In this document: positions 15,660 through 24,120 of the stretch, piece after piece
Layout: every line of letters starts with the position of its first letter
How positions within the stretch are numbered: the stretch's first letter is position 1
DNA from: Bacillota bacterium
GTDB lineage: Bacteria > Bacillota_E > JAJZYS01 > JAJYTV01
Length of the DNA: 64,000 bases
NCBI GenBank assembly: GCA_021845645.1
Contig: JAJZVM010000008.1
Coordinates: forward strand, 65,467-129,466
Reading direction: 5' to 3'
Made by a program: the position numbers and the translations under genes
The notes under the pieces: generated by a model
The model's input: only the letters and a program-made list of their open reading frames with translations
What the model was told of the DNA's origin: nothing
Database searches by the model: none

Positions 15660-15706
15660 GAATCGACATGACTTATGGCGATTCAGCACATAAGTTATGT
15701 CGATTC
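15660..15706. repeat. Inverted repeat, 18-bp arms, 11-bp spacer
   Basis: GAATCGACATGACTTATG (15660-15677) is matched by CATAAGTTATGTCGATTC (15689-15706), with 17 of 18 positions complementary. The spacer is GCGATTCAGCA. The sequence is AT-richer than its surroundings and has no T-tract. It resembles a recombinase crossover site or a dimeric operator more than a terminator. No recombinase gene lies beside it. Confidence 0.7.
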
Positions 15707-15783
15707 CGAAGCGCTGATGTGAACGGGCCATCCGGAGTGCACAGTACCCGCCTTCCCATGCCTGCCCAGGTGAGCGAGAAACG

Positions 15784-15809
15784 CCCGCCCTCCATTGCGA
15801 GAGGGCGGG
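15784..15809 (-). terminator. Rho-independent terminator
   Basis: CCCGCCCTC/GAGGGCGGG has a nine-bp stem and an eight-base loop. Read on the minus strand it is followed by CGTTTCTCG. It lies 15 bases after the stop of the truncated frame at 15824. Confidence 0.6.
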
Positions 15810-15823
15810 GCTCCCGGCTCTAG

Positions 15824-16003
15824 GCTAGGTCTGGAGCGACTTTATCCGCGTTGTCCTCGCCCCACTGCCGGGCAAACGCCATGAATTCCTCGCGGGAGGC
15901 CGCCTCCCAATGCTCTTCCGCGACCGGGAAGACGGTCGCAGCGCCCTGACCGTCGCGCTCAGCTAGGTCATGACGCCCCCACTGGAGGTGATCGAAGGCG
16001 ACT
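15824..16003 (-). pseudogene. 3' fragment of an unidentified gene
   Basis: About 59 codons read coherently on the minus strand: FDHLQWGRHDLAERDGQGAA, then VFPVAEEHWEAASREEFMAF, ending KVAPDLA and stop. Just upstream in the same frame is TGA, with no start codon before the late Met, so only the C-terminus survives. The composition is that of a real protein, and its own terminator follows. I do not recognise the family. Confidence 0.5.
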
Positions 16004-16061
16004 TGTCAAATTCTAACTAGCGTGTGCTATCTTCAGAAACAGGGTAGGAGGGGTGTGGCTG

Positions 16062-16838
16062 ATGGGATCCGACCCCTCGGGCGTGGCGCCCTCCTTGATT
16101 CATGGTGGACCCGTTCTGATGTCCTACACGCTGACCCTGCAGATCCCGGCTTGGGCGGCCAGCCCTACGTCTGCCGCTTATGGGGAGATGTATGCCGCTC
16201 TTCAGTCGCAACTTGAACTCGCGCATCTTGAAACTCCCGGCACGCCACCGTCGTGTGTGATGGCCAGGGGGAACGGTCTTGTGATCCGGGTGCTCGTCGA
16301 CCAGGGCCAGTTCCAGTGTGAGCGAAACCTGGAGACCGTGGATGGCGCTCAACGCATAGTAGCGTTCGATGAGATCACCCGTGAATTCCTTGCCGCTCTA
16401 CATGCAGCTCGCCGGTACCTTCGGCCTGTCCTCTTCGTCAGCCCAATCGTTCAGTTACGCGCTAAGTGGAGCGTCAATGGGGACTCGGCCGATCTGCTTC
16501 ACGCGTGCACCGGGGGAAGACCGCAGGTGCGTGACGACTGGCTAATGGGTTTCCATTTCCTTAGGGCAAACCCAGCACAGCCGTCGAACCCAAACGAGGT
16601 CAGCATGGCCGACGTGAGGGTCGAGCCGTTTGTCCGGGACCGCAGATTCGTCTGGATCGAGGCAACCGTTCAAGAACCGCTCGTTGCCCTCCCGGGCCTT
16701 GGGGTATTCTTCCGTGGGCCAGAGGGTGAGGTGCGGCATGATGGTGATAGTGACGTCTCCGGAATCGTCGCGTGCGCTAGGAAGGCGCACGACCTGCTCG
16801 ACAGCATACCGGCCTTTCTCGGGCTGGAAGGAGCTTAG
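16062..16838 (+). CDS. Hypothetical protein, first gene of a three-gene cassette
   Basis: About 258 residues, no signal peptide or membrane segment, no recognised catalytic motif. I chose ATG 16062 because AGGAGG lies ten bases upstream; a second ATG in frame at 16119 (MSYTLTLQIP) is also possible. Central features are ARRYLRPVLFVSPIVQLRAK and a C-terminal helix ACARKAHDLLDSIPAFLG. It might belong to the loosely defined TIGR04255-like group, but I cannot confirm that. It is followed three bases later by the next gene, so the cassette is co-transcribed. Confidence 0.6.
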   Translation: MGSDPSGVAPSLIHGGPVLMSYTLTLQIPAWAASPTSAAYGEMYAALQSQLELAHLETPGTPPSCVMARGNGLVIRVLVDQGQFQCERNLETVDGAQRIVAFDEITREFLAALHAARRYLRPVLFVSPIVQLRAKWSVNGDSADLLHACTGGRPQVRDDWLMGFHFLRANPAQPSNPNEVSMADVRVEPFVRDRRFVWIEATVQEPLVALPGLGVFFRGPEGEVRHDGDSDVSGIVACARKAHDLLDSIPAFLGLEGA

Positions 16839-16841
16839 CCC

Positions 16842-17297
16842 ATGCAGAACCTCGACCTGGCGGCTTCTCTCTCACACAACGGGTTTGTGATTGGAATGCC
16901 CAACGTCAAGCCGCTGGACCCGCCCGTTATGCCAACGCTGCTGCCTGCCGCAAGCGGGAACGCACCCGTGGGTTTGATCGTGTGTGGTCCGGCTGACTCC
17001 GGGAACACTCTCTCTATGCGGGTCAACGTTCCAGCTGGGACTCAGGGCATTGACAAAACCACGGTTCGGTCGTTCCCGGCAGTCCAACTATTCGGATCGC
17101 CGCGTAGCGTGGCCATCGTCGTTGATGGCCTGCCGTTCCATGGCGTTGGAGCCACCGATGCCGAGGCCAAGAGCGACTTAGTGGCCACGATGGAAGAAAT
17201 GTTAGAGGAATTGGAAGCGGACGTTTCCAATGGAGTGGAGTTATCTCCGCACCTTCTTAGAACCCTGCACTTTGTCCGGTCAGTTTTCGGCGTTTAG
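16842..17297 (+). CDS. Hypothetical protein, possible HicB-like partner
   Basis: The protein has 151 residues. ATG 16842 follows GGAAGGAG. The C-terminal half VDGLPFHGVGATDAEAKSDL, continuing into a helix rich in Glu, resembles the RNase-H-like HicB pattern in which a short strand pair is followed by an EAxxNL helix. The match is weak. Its position directly before a HicA-like gene is the main reason for suggesting an antitoxin role. The function is unproven. Confidence 0.5.
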   Translation: MQNLDLAASLSHNGFVIGMPNVKPLDPPVMPTLLPAASGNAPVGLIVCGPADSGNTLSMRVNVPAGTQGIDKTTVRSFPAVQLFGSPRSVAIVVDGLPFHGVGATDAEAKSDLVATMEEMLEELEADVSNGVELSPHLLRTLHFVRSVFGV

Positions 17298-17311
17298 TTC
17301 AGATTGAACGT

Positions 17312-17608
17312 ATGCAGATTAGGGACATAAAACGGGCGCTAACCGCCAAGTTGGACGCGCGTGAAGTCGAAGGCAAGAAGCATGACCGTTATGCTGTGTA
17401 TGATCCGGACAAGCCCGACCGGAAGCTTTGCTCCATATATTTCTCTCGTGGGGCTGCGTCGATCGATGGCGAAAGCTTGCTCCGTCACATTGCCGTCGAG
17501 GAGTTACGGCTCCGGTCGCTGAGAGATCTGAAAGACCTCGTAAACTGCCCGCTCGATGGAGCGACTGCCTTGAAACTCATCCACACTTCTGTGTCTGACT
17601 TGCGATGA
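17312..17608 (+). CDS. HicA-like small protein (possible mRNA interferase)
   Basis: The protein has 98 residues. The layout fits HicA/YcfA-related proteins of the longer type: an N-terminal helix RDIKRALTAKLDAREVEGKK, a strand with HDRYAVY where the canonical motif has GSHH, then SIYFSRGAASIDGESLLRHI and LRDLKDLVNCPLD. The active-site His would be H31 in KKHDRY. It is the last of three closely spaced plus-strand genes. The absence of GSHH makes toxin activity uncertain. Confidence 0.55.
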   Translation: MQIRDIKRALTAKLDAREVEGKKHDRYAVYDPDKPDRKLCSIYFSRGAASIDGESLLRHIAVEELRLRSLRDLKDLVNCPLDGATALKLIHTSVSDLR

Positions 17609-17697
17609 CCATACAGTAGCACCGCGGCAGTGTCGAGCCGTTCGTGCTCGGTGCTTCTTTCTTCTCTCGACCTCCGCTGTGCACCAGCGACGGCGTT

Positions 17698-18430
17698 GTC
17701 CGGAGCAGGGTACGGGCCGCTGCGCGTGGCCATGTACGACACCACGACCAAGACGGGTGACTACGCGGTTGGCGTGCAGGCGAGCACGGGGGTCTGGCCT
17801 GCTGACGTGCCCGGTGCACCTAAGGCTCGTCGCAGTCGCATGGGGCGACCACCCGTGTGCTGGGACTACGGCGATGCCCGTCCGATGTCGGTGGAGGCAA
17901 TGGCGCGCTCCGCGCCCGCTGAGGCGTGGCAAACGGTCTCTTGGGACTACGGTGCGGGCAAGAAGACGTCCAAGTTCTACAGGCAGCGGGTTCATCCGGC
18001 CCCCCGCGATTCCTTTCACGGCAAGTGGCCGGAGCCGGAAGAGTGGCTCCTGACCGAGTGGCCCGAGGATCAGGAGGAACCGTCGCACTATTGGCTTTCA
18101 ACCCTGCCAGCAGACATCGACATGCAGGCATTCGTCCGCACGGCCAAGCTTCGCTGGCGCATCGAGTTCGACTGCCGGCAACTCAAGGACGAACTTGGGC
18201 TCGACCATTTCGAAGGACGCCGCTGGCCAGGCTGGCAGCGTCACGTCACGCTCGTTTCCGTGGCCTATCACTTTCTCATCCGACAGCAGCTTCAGGGTAA
18301 AAAAACGGCTGACTCTCCCGCGTGTCCGCCAGGACATGCAGCGCATCCTTGCCCTATGGACTGGGGTCTGCCCCATCTGCGAACGTCGTATTCCGTGCCG
18401 CATCGCGCTTTCTGGCGAACCTTAACGGAG
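17698..18430 (+). pseudogene. IS701-family transposase remnant, truncated and frameshifted
   Basis: The readable part carries IS701 DDE-transposase hallmarks: YAVGVQASTGVWP, then EEWLLTEWPEDQEEPSHYWL, STLPADIDMQ and RWRIEFDCRQLKDELGLDHF followed by EGRRWPGWQRH. The N-terminal half with the first catalytic Asp is gone. After LIRQQLQG a run of seven A (18299-18305) shifts the frame, and the expected C-terminus KKRLTLPRVRQDMQRILAL resumes in another frame up to VCPICER. It is not functional on its own. Confidence 0.8.
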
Positions 18431-18435
18431 TAATA

Positions 18436-20166
18436 CTAGCGCGCCTGCAGACCCTGGCGGGCGAGCTCCGGATAGGTCCCGATGCCGCACAGCCTGCCGT
18501 CCTCGAGCCAGACGACCTCGTTCACCTCCCGCAGCAGCTGCCGCCTGCTCGTGACGATGAGGCATGTCCGTCCTGTGACCGCGAGCCGACGCCAGAGCTG
18601 ATATTCTGTCTCCGCATCGAGGGCGCTCGTGACGTCGTCCAGGATGAGCAGGTCCGGCCTGCCCACGAGCGCCCGCGCGATGGCGACGCGCTGGGCCTGT
18701 CCCCCTGAAAGCCGGACGCCGCCTGGCCCGACGGGAGTGTCCCAGCCGGCGGGCATGCCCTCGAGATCGCCCGACAGCATGGCGTCCGCAGCCGCCCGCC
18801 TGAGCTCCCCATCCGCGAGCGGGCGTCCCATGGCGACATTCTCCCGCACGGTACCGCTGAGGAGCGCCGGCACCTGCGGCACGTAGGCGACCCTCGGCGC
18901 CACCATGAACTCCCTCGGGTTCGAGACCGGGAGGCCGTTCCAGAGGATCTCGCCCCCTGCCGGCACGAGGCCCAGCAGAGCGCGCACGAGACTCGTCTTG
19001 CCGGCGCCGGTACCGCCGGCGACGGCCGTCATGCTTCCCCGCTCCATGGTGAAGGAGACGCCGGACAGCCCGCGGCCGCCGTCGTGCGTCACCGAGATCT
19101 CCCGCACCGTCAGGGTCTCGAAGGGGGTGGCCGCGTGCCGTGCCGGCGTCTCCTCGCGCGTCGGCCCCTCCTCCCACCCGCGCACGAGGGTGGCGGGCGG
19201 CACGCCGCGCATCATGCGCAGCATGCGCCCGAAGCTGACGGCAGACTGCTGGTACGAGGAGATCAGGTACGCGACGAAGCCCATGTAATCGGCGACCTGC
19301 ATGAGGTAGGTCGCGAAGAGCGCGAAGTCCCCGACCGAGAAGGTACCGCTGCGCAGGTCGGCAGCGGCCAGAAGCAGCACGATGCCCGCACCGGCACGCA
19401 TCGCATAGCTGAACGCCGCGTCGAAGCCCGCGTCCAGCATGACGTCGCGCACCGCGGTGCGCGCGCGACGCTCGCCGAGCCGCCCCAGGTGGGCAAGGAC
19501 GCGTTCCTCGGCTGACGCGGCCTGCACCGCCTGCACCGCATGGAAGATCTCGCCGACGCCCCCCGTCACATCCGCCGTCGCCTGCCGGCTCTGCGCACGT
19601 GCCCGGACGAGGCGGGCACGCACGGCGTTCGCCAGCGCGAGCAGGACCGCGATGGGCAGGACGACGAGCGCGGTGAGCCGCGCGTTCACGAGGAGCAGGA
19701 TGGCGATGCCGCCGCCCGCGAAGACGGACCCCGCCAAGGCGTCGTACGGCCAGTCCGCCGCGAGCGCGGCCTGCTCGGCGTCGTCGCGCAGGGTGGAGAC
19801 GGCGTCGCCGACGCTGCCCTCGAGCGCACGGGCGCCGGGCAGCTGCAGGACCTGCCGTAGGATATTGAGCTGCAGGAGCGAGCGCATGCGAAAGCGCATC
19901 GGGGTGCCCGCCCGGGCCGCGACGAGCATCGCGGCCGCCCGGGCGGCACCTGTCGCGACCACCAGCGCGACGATGGCATACGGGCCGAGGCCGATCGGGG
20001 CCCGGCCCAGGAGCGCGTCGAAGAACCACTTCGCAAGCACGCCCGCCATGAGCGGCAGGCTGTGCCAGACGATCCATGCGGCGGCGGTGAGGGCATACGC
20101 CGGCCGCTCCGCCCGTATCAGCGCGCGGACGAACCGGGCGGGGGACGGCGCGATCTCGCGATTCAA
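18436..20166 (-). CDS. ABC exporter half-transporter, degenerate-site subunit
   Basis: The 576-residue protein has a six-helix membrane domain fused to an ATPase. Walker A is GGTGAGKTS and the signature is LSGGQAQR. The Walker B segment LLILDDVTSALD has Asp where the catalytic Glu belongs, and the switch His is replaced (VTSRRQLL). That pattern marks the degenerate-site partner of heterodimeric exporters such as BmrCD or TM287/288. The start TTG 20166 overlaps the upstream stop (TTGA) and has AGGAGG. It pairs with the next gene. The exported substrate is unknown, possibly drugs, lipids or peptides. Confidence 0.9.
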   Translation of the reverse strand: MNREIAPSPARFVRALIRAERPAYALTAAAWIVWHSLPLMAGVLAKWFFDALLGRAPIGLGPYAIVALVVATGAARAAAMLVAARAGTPMRFRMRSLLQLNILRQVLQLPGARALEGSVGDAVSTLRDDAEQAALAADWPYDALAGSVFAGGGIAILLLVNARLTALVVLPIAVLLALANAVRARLVRARAQSRQATADVTGGVGEIFHAVQAVQAASAEERVLAHLGRLGERRARTAVRDVMLDAGFDAAFSYAMRAGAGIVLLLAAADLRSGTFSVGDFALFATYLMQVADYMGFVAYLISSYQQSAVSFGRMLRMMRGVPPATLVRGWEEGPTREETPARHAATPFETLTVREISVTHDGGRGLSGVSFTMERGSMTAVAGGTGAGKTSLVRALLGLVPAGGEILWNGLPVSNPREFMVAPRVAYVPQVPALLSGTVRENVAMGRPLADGELRRAAADAMLSGDLEGMPAGWDTPVGPGGVRLSGGQAQRVAIARALVGRPDLLILDDVTSALDAETEYQLWRRLAVTGRTCLIVTSRRQLLREVNEVVWLEDGRLCGIGTYPELARQGLQAR

Positions 20167-21923
20167 CCGCTCACCTCCTGTCCTTCGCGCAGGAGTCTGC
20201 GGAAGCGAGAGGCGGGATCTGCCGCAAGGAAGGCCCTCGGACCGTACTCGACCGCCTCGCCGTCCGCCAGAACGAGGATGTCGTCGACCCGCTCCAGCGT
20301 CTTGCGTCGGTGCGCGATGACGATCGCCGTCCGCCCCTCGAGGAGGTGGCCGAGGGCCTCCTCGAGCGCGGCTTCCGTCTGGGGGTCCAGCCGACTCGCG
20401 ATCTCGTCCAGCACCACGACCTGCGGATCCTTGTGCAGCACGCGCACGATCGAGACCAGCTGGGCCTCGCCGGCCGACAACGTCGCCGATGCGATCGGCG
20501 TCGCGAGCCCTTGCGGCTGGCGGGCCAGCCAGGGCCCCAGCCCGATCCGCTCGAGGTAGCCTCGCAGGGCCTCGTCGCTCGCCGTCTCGTCGAAGAGCGT
20601 GAGGTTCTGGCGCAGGCTCGCATGGAAGATCTGCACCTCCTGCGTGACGTAGCCGATCTGCCTGCGCAGGCCCTCCAGGCGCAACTGGCGCAGGTCCACG
20701 CCGCCCAGCCGCACGCTGCCCTCCTCGGGGTCGTAGAGGCGCATCACCATGCGACCAAGCGTCGACTTGCCGGCGCCGGTGCGGCCGACGACGCCGAGGC
20801 GGTGCCCCGCCGCGAGGTGGAAGGAGACCCCGTGGAGCGCCCCAAGCCCGCCGCCTGCCCCTGCCACGACCGGCGGGTAGGCGAAGCCGACGCGTTCGAA
20901 GTCGAGGTCAAGCGGCCCAGGGGGCACTTCTGCCTCGCCGTCCGCAAGCGAGGAGCGCTCGCTGAAGAGCTCCCGGATGCGCAGGATGCCGGCGTCGGCG
21001 CCCTGCAACTCCTCGAGGCGTTCGCGCAGGGTGCCGAGAGGCTGCGCCACGAGCTGCGCATAGGCAACCAGCGTGTAGACCCCGCCAAGCGGCAAGGCCC
21101 CTTGGACGTACAGGTGGGCACCGAAGGCGTAGGCGAGGCCGTCCCCGATCCCGAACGCGACGAGCGCCACAACCCAGACGCCGTAGGCGCCGGCCTGTGC
21201 CCGCACGTAGATGGGCAGCCACGTCGCGAGCCGGTCCCGCAGCCTCGCGAGGACATAGCCTGCCGCACCGAGCGGCTGCAAGTCCTCCGCCGCGGCGAGC
21301 ACCTCTCCGACGAAGCCGAAGAAGGCGGCGCTCTCGGCACGGCTACGCTCCTCCCTCGGCACCGTGCGCCGGCGGACGAGCTCGAGTGCCGACGCCGTGA
21401 TCAGCACGAAGATGAAGAAGGCGACGCCCAGCAGGGCGTGCAACGCGAACAGCGCCACGATCAGGCCGCAGATCAGGAGGGCGCTGCCGAGGACGTCCGC
21501 GCCGGCCCTGGACAGCAGGCTGCTGAGATGCGAGACGTCGCCGTCCACCCGCTCGATCAGCTCCCCAGGCAGATGGCGGGCATGGAATCCCGGATCCAGC
21601 CGCAGGAGGTGGCGGGCAAGGTCGAGGCGCAGGTCGTTCGTCGCCTGCCAGGCCACCTGCTCGGAGAGGCCCGTCGCCAGAAGCCGGGTTCCCTGCGCAA
21701 GAAACCCTGCGCCGAGGAAGAGGGCCGCGACGCTTGCGAGTCGCCCCTGCCCTGCTCCGGACACCGCGGCGTCGATGAAGTCGCCGGCAAGTGCGGGCGT
21801 CAGGATCTGCAGGCCGGTCGCGGCCAGCAGGGCGAGAACCATTACGGCCACCTTACCCGAGCGCGGGCGCAGGTAGCGCGCGAGAAGCGCACGGTAGGCG
21901 TCGAGGGGCACGGTGCGGCGCAT
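20163..21923 (-). CDS. ABC exporter half-transporter, canonical-Glu subunit
   Basis: The 586-residue protein has an N-terminal membrane domain (first helix VMVLALLAATGLQILTPALA) and an ATPase with Walker A GRTGAGKST and Walker B VVVLDEIASRLD. The catalytic Glu and switch His (IAHRRKT) are kept, while the signature reads LSAGEAQL instead of LSGGQ. The altered signature here and the altered Walker B/H-loop in the partner would together build one inactive and one active ATP site. ATG 21923 follows GGAGGG. It is the first gene of the pair and is divergent from a WYL-domain regulator. Confidence 0.92.
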   Translation of the reverse strand: MRRTVPLDAYRALLARYLRPRSGKVAVMVLALLAATGLQILTPALAGDFIDAAVSGAGQGRLASVAALFLGAGFLAQGTRLLATGLSEQVAWQATNDLRLDLARHLLRLDPGFHARHLPGELIERVDGDVSHLSSLLSRAGADVLGSALLICGLIVALFALHALLGVAFFIFVLITASALELVRRRTVPREERSRAESAAFFGFVGEVLAAAEDLQPLGAAGYVLARLRDRLATWLPIYVRAQAGAYGVWVVALVAFGIGDGLAYAFGAHLYVQGALPLGGVYTLVAYAQLVAQPLGTLRERLEELQGADAGILRIRELFSERSSLADGEAEVPPGPLDLDFERVGFAYPPVVAGAGGGLGALHGVSFHLAAGHRLGVVGRTGAGKSTLGRMVMRLYDPEEGSVRLGGVDLRQLRLEGLRRQIGYVTQEVQIFHASLRQNLTLFDETASDEALRGYLERIGLGPWLARQPQGLATPIASATLSAGEAQLVSIVRVLHKDPQVVVLDEIASRLDPQTEAALEEALGHLLEGRTAIVIAHRRKTLERVDDILVLADGEAVEYGPRAFLAADPASRFRRLLREGQEVSG

Positions 21924-22014
21924 GGCGTCCCTCCGGTCGGAACTTTCGGGCCTCCCGACCGTACCATATAATGATGACAGGAACTGTCCCTATTTCACCT
22001 GGAGAGGTGAGCGC
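21924..22014. promoter_or_regulatory. Divergent promoter/operator between exporter and WYL regulator
   Basis: This 91-base region holds TATAAT (21967-21972), a plausible -10 for the regulator. Immediately downstream is the perfect palindrome GACAG-GAA-CTGTC (21976-21988). A second inverted repeat, CGGTCGG (21934-21940) with CCGACCG (21954-21960), lies on the exporter side. Their position suggests binding sites through which the regulator controls itself and the exporter. Confidence 0.5.
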
Positions 22015-22953
22015 GTGCCGAAATCCGAGCGGCTCCTGGACGTCCTCCTGAGGCTCCACAGCGGCAGGAGCTTCACCGCGCGGGACCTCGCCCGGGAGCT
22101 CGGCGTCAGCCGGCGGACAGCGCTCCGGTACCTGCACGAGCTGTCGGCGGCCGGCGTGCCGCTCGCAGCGCGCCCGGGGCCCGGCGGCGGCTATCTGGTG
22201 CTCCATGACCGCACCTTGCCGCCGCTCGCGTTTACGGTGGACGAGGCGGTGTCGCTCTTCTTCGCCTACCAGTCGCTACAGGACTATGGCGTGCTCCCCT
22301 TCGACGCCGAGTACGGCTCGGTGCTGCGCAAGCTCTTCGGCCACCTGCCGCCCGACGCGAAGCAGCGCATCGACCGCATGCGCGATCGCCTCCAGTTCTC
22401 CAGCCGCCGCACCGACCTCGAGGCACCGCACCTCGGCCTCCTGCTCGCGGCCGCCATCGACCGCCAGGTGGTCGAGATCCTTTACCGCGCGCGCGGCGGC
22501 CCGCGCCGCAGGGCCATCCAGCCGATCGGCGTCTACGCCCAGAACGGCCTCTGGTACTGCCCCGCATACTGCTTCACTCGCCAGGCGATCAGGCGTTTCC
22601 GCGTCGACCGCGTCCTCGAGGCCGAGCGCGCCGAATCGCCGCCGCCGCGACCCGAGATCGCGGCGCTGACGCTCAAGGACTATTACGAGCACGTGCGCGC
22701 AGACGCCGAGACGACGATGATGGAGGTGGACCTGACAGAGGCGGGGCGGCGCGAGACGGAGCACATGAGCGGAGAGATGGTTGCGCAGGGCATGGGCTGG
22801 CGCCTGCGCATGGAGATCGAGGTGTCGGACATCCCGCTGTTCGCCCGGATCTTCCTGGCCATGGGAGGAGACGCGCGCGTTGTGGCGCCAAGCGCGATGC
22901 TCGACCTGCTTCGGGACATGCTGCGCCGCCAGGCGGGAATCTACGGCGCGTGA
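22015..22953 (+). CDS. Transcriptional regulator, HTH plus WYL domain
   Basis: The protein has 312 residues. The N-terminal winged HTH reads TARDLARELGVSRRTALRYL, followed by ELSAAGVPLAARPGPGGGYL, as in DeoR/YafY-type regulators. A WYL domain in the middle has YRARGGPRRRAIQPIGVYAQ with NGLWYCPAYC, where the Trp-Tyr of the name motif appears. A C-terminal WCX-like extension follows. The start is GTG 22015, seven bases after GGAGAGG. It is divergent from the ABC exporter genes and is probably their ligand-responsive regulator. Confidence 0.88.
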   Translation: MPKSERLLDVLLRLHSGRSFTARDLARELGVSRRTALRYLHELSAAGVPLAARPGPGGGYLVLHDRTLPPLAFTVDEAVSLFFAYQSLQDYGVLPFDAEYGSVLRKLFGHLPPDAKQRIDRMRDRLQFSSRRTDLEAPHLGLLLAAAIDRQVVEILYRARGGPRRRAIQPIGVYAQNGLWYCPAYCFTRQAIRRFRVDRVLEAERAESPPPRPEIAALTLKDYYEHVRADAETTMMEVDLTEAGRRETEHMSGEMVAQGMGWRLRMEIEVSDIPLFARIFLAMGGDARVVAPSAMLDLLRDMLRRQAGIYGA

Positions 22954-23286
22954 CGCGGTCCCGCACCGTGCCCTGCCGCGTGGCACCGGTTGCCGCACGA
23001 CCCGCGGCCCAGGTAGACCATCGAAGCGGGCCGGGTCTGGGTGCGGGGCGAGATGCCTCTCAGGCTTGCGCGCGCCGCCGCCCGGGCCGCCAGTCACGCC
23101 GCGGCGACCGCCCACGTGCCGACACGCGCCCCGCACGCGCAGGCGGATCTCCGAGTGAACAACCCGGTCAAGCCGTTCACCCGGACGCAACGCGATGAGG
23201 AGCCGCTGGCGGCTCCTCATCGGATGGCGTCTCGCGGCGCGGGAGAGGCCTTCTCGTGTCCCTGCGCCGCAGCTGCACCCGTGCGC
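22954..23286. terminator. Intergenic region with a 13-bp perfect palindromic hairpin
   Basis: Within this 333-base gap between convergent genes, GATGAGGAGCCGC (23194-23206) and GCGGCTCCTCATC (23209-23221) form a 13-bp stem around TG. It may terminate both genes. There is no U-tract on either side. I see no coding sequence in the gap. Confidence 0.5.
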
Positions 23287-24120
23287 TCAGGGATGCCGGT
23301 TCATGCCGCCCGTCTCGGCCAGCCAGTCCTTGAGGATGTCGTCAAACAGCTGAGTACGCTCCAGGTTCGGCAGGTGGGCCGCATGCTCGATGATGCGCAG
23401 GCGGGCAAGGGGCAGCCGACGCTGAAGCTCGCGCCCAGCCTCGACGACGTGGGGCACGTCCTGGTCCCCGACCAGTACCAGCACAGGCATGTGCAGGTGC
23501 TCGAGCCTGCCCGCCGCGGACCAGTCGCGGTCGAGCGACTGCGCCCCGTTGTCGGGGCGGCCCGCCCTCGCCAGGAGCTGCCTGCCGCGCGCGAGGTAGC
23601 CGGCATCGACCTCGTCGGGTCTGCGCGACGGTCCCACGAGCCACAGCTGTTCCAGCAAGGAGAAGGCTTCGGCCACGTCCTCGCGCGCGAACGCGGCGTC
23701 GACCCGCGCGAAGAGGTCCTCGACGCCCGGAGGATTCTTGGCCTCGTGCCCGGGAAGGCCCGAGCCCACCAGCACGAGCCGCTCCACCCGCTCCGGCTGC
23801 TCCACCGCGACCTTGATGGCGACGCTGCCCGCGAAGGAGCAGCCCATGAGCGTGGCCTGCGCAATCCCGAGCGCGTCCATGACGCGCAGCACGTCACCCG
23901 AGTAGCTGAAGGGACCCGCGACGTGCGGCGTATCGCCGAACCCCCTGAAGTCCCAGCGCACGGTCCGGAAGCGCTGCGCAAGCCAGTCCCACTGCGGGTC
24001 CCACATGTGCCGGTCCGCGATGCCGGCGTGCATCAGGAGGAGCGCAGGGCCGCTGCCCGCCTCCTCGACCTGCAGCCGGACGCCTCCCGAGAGCACGACG
24101 TCGCGCACCTCGATGTCCAC
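23287..24120 (-). CDS. Alpha/beta hydrolase
   Basis: The protein has 277 residues. The oxyanion region is LLLMHAGIADRHMWDPQ, followed by VRWDFRGFGDT. The nucleophile elbow is MGCSFAGSVAIKVA with Ser, Asp is in LVLVGDQDVPH, and the catalytic His is in IEHAAHLPNLE. It resembles 3-oxoadipate enol-lactonase-like hydrolases, though the elbow has Ala in place of the final Gly of GxSxG. I set the start at GTG 24120, six bases after AGGAGGG. The VOC gene upstream overlaps this start. Confidence 0.85.
   Translation of the reverse strand: MDIEVRDVVLSGGVRLQVEEAGSGPALLLMHAGIADRHMWDPQWDWLAQRFRTVRWDFRGFGDTPHVAGPFSYSGDVLRVMDALGIAQATLMGCSFAGSVAIKVAVEQPERVERLVLVGSGLPGHEAKNPPGVEDLFARVDAAFAREDVAEAFSLLEQLWLVGPSRRPDEVDAGYLARGRQLLARAGRPDNGAQSLDRDWSAAGRLEHLHMPVLVLVGDQDVPHVVEAGRELQRRLPLARLRIIEHAAHLPNLERTQLFDDILKDWLAETGGMNRHP

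Larger units (their letters stand above)
15365..16061. other. Non-coding part of accessory island with gene debris
   Basis: About 700 bases without an intact gene. It holds a long inverted repeat (15660-15706), a terminator hairpin (15784-15809) and a 5'-truncated reading frame on the minus strand (15824-16003). These are listed separately. The rest shows nothing I can name. Confidence 0.4.

Noticed and set aside
15660..15706. Chromosome dimer resolution site (dif) at the inverted repeat
   Set aside because: dif has 11-bp arms with a six-base centre and a different consensus. These arms are 18 bp with an 11-base spacer.
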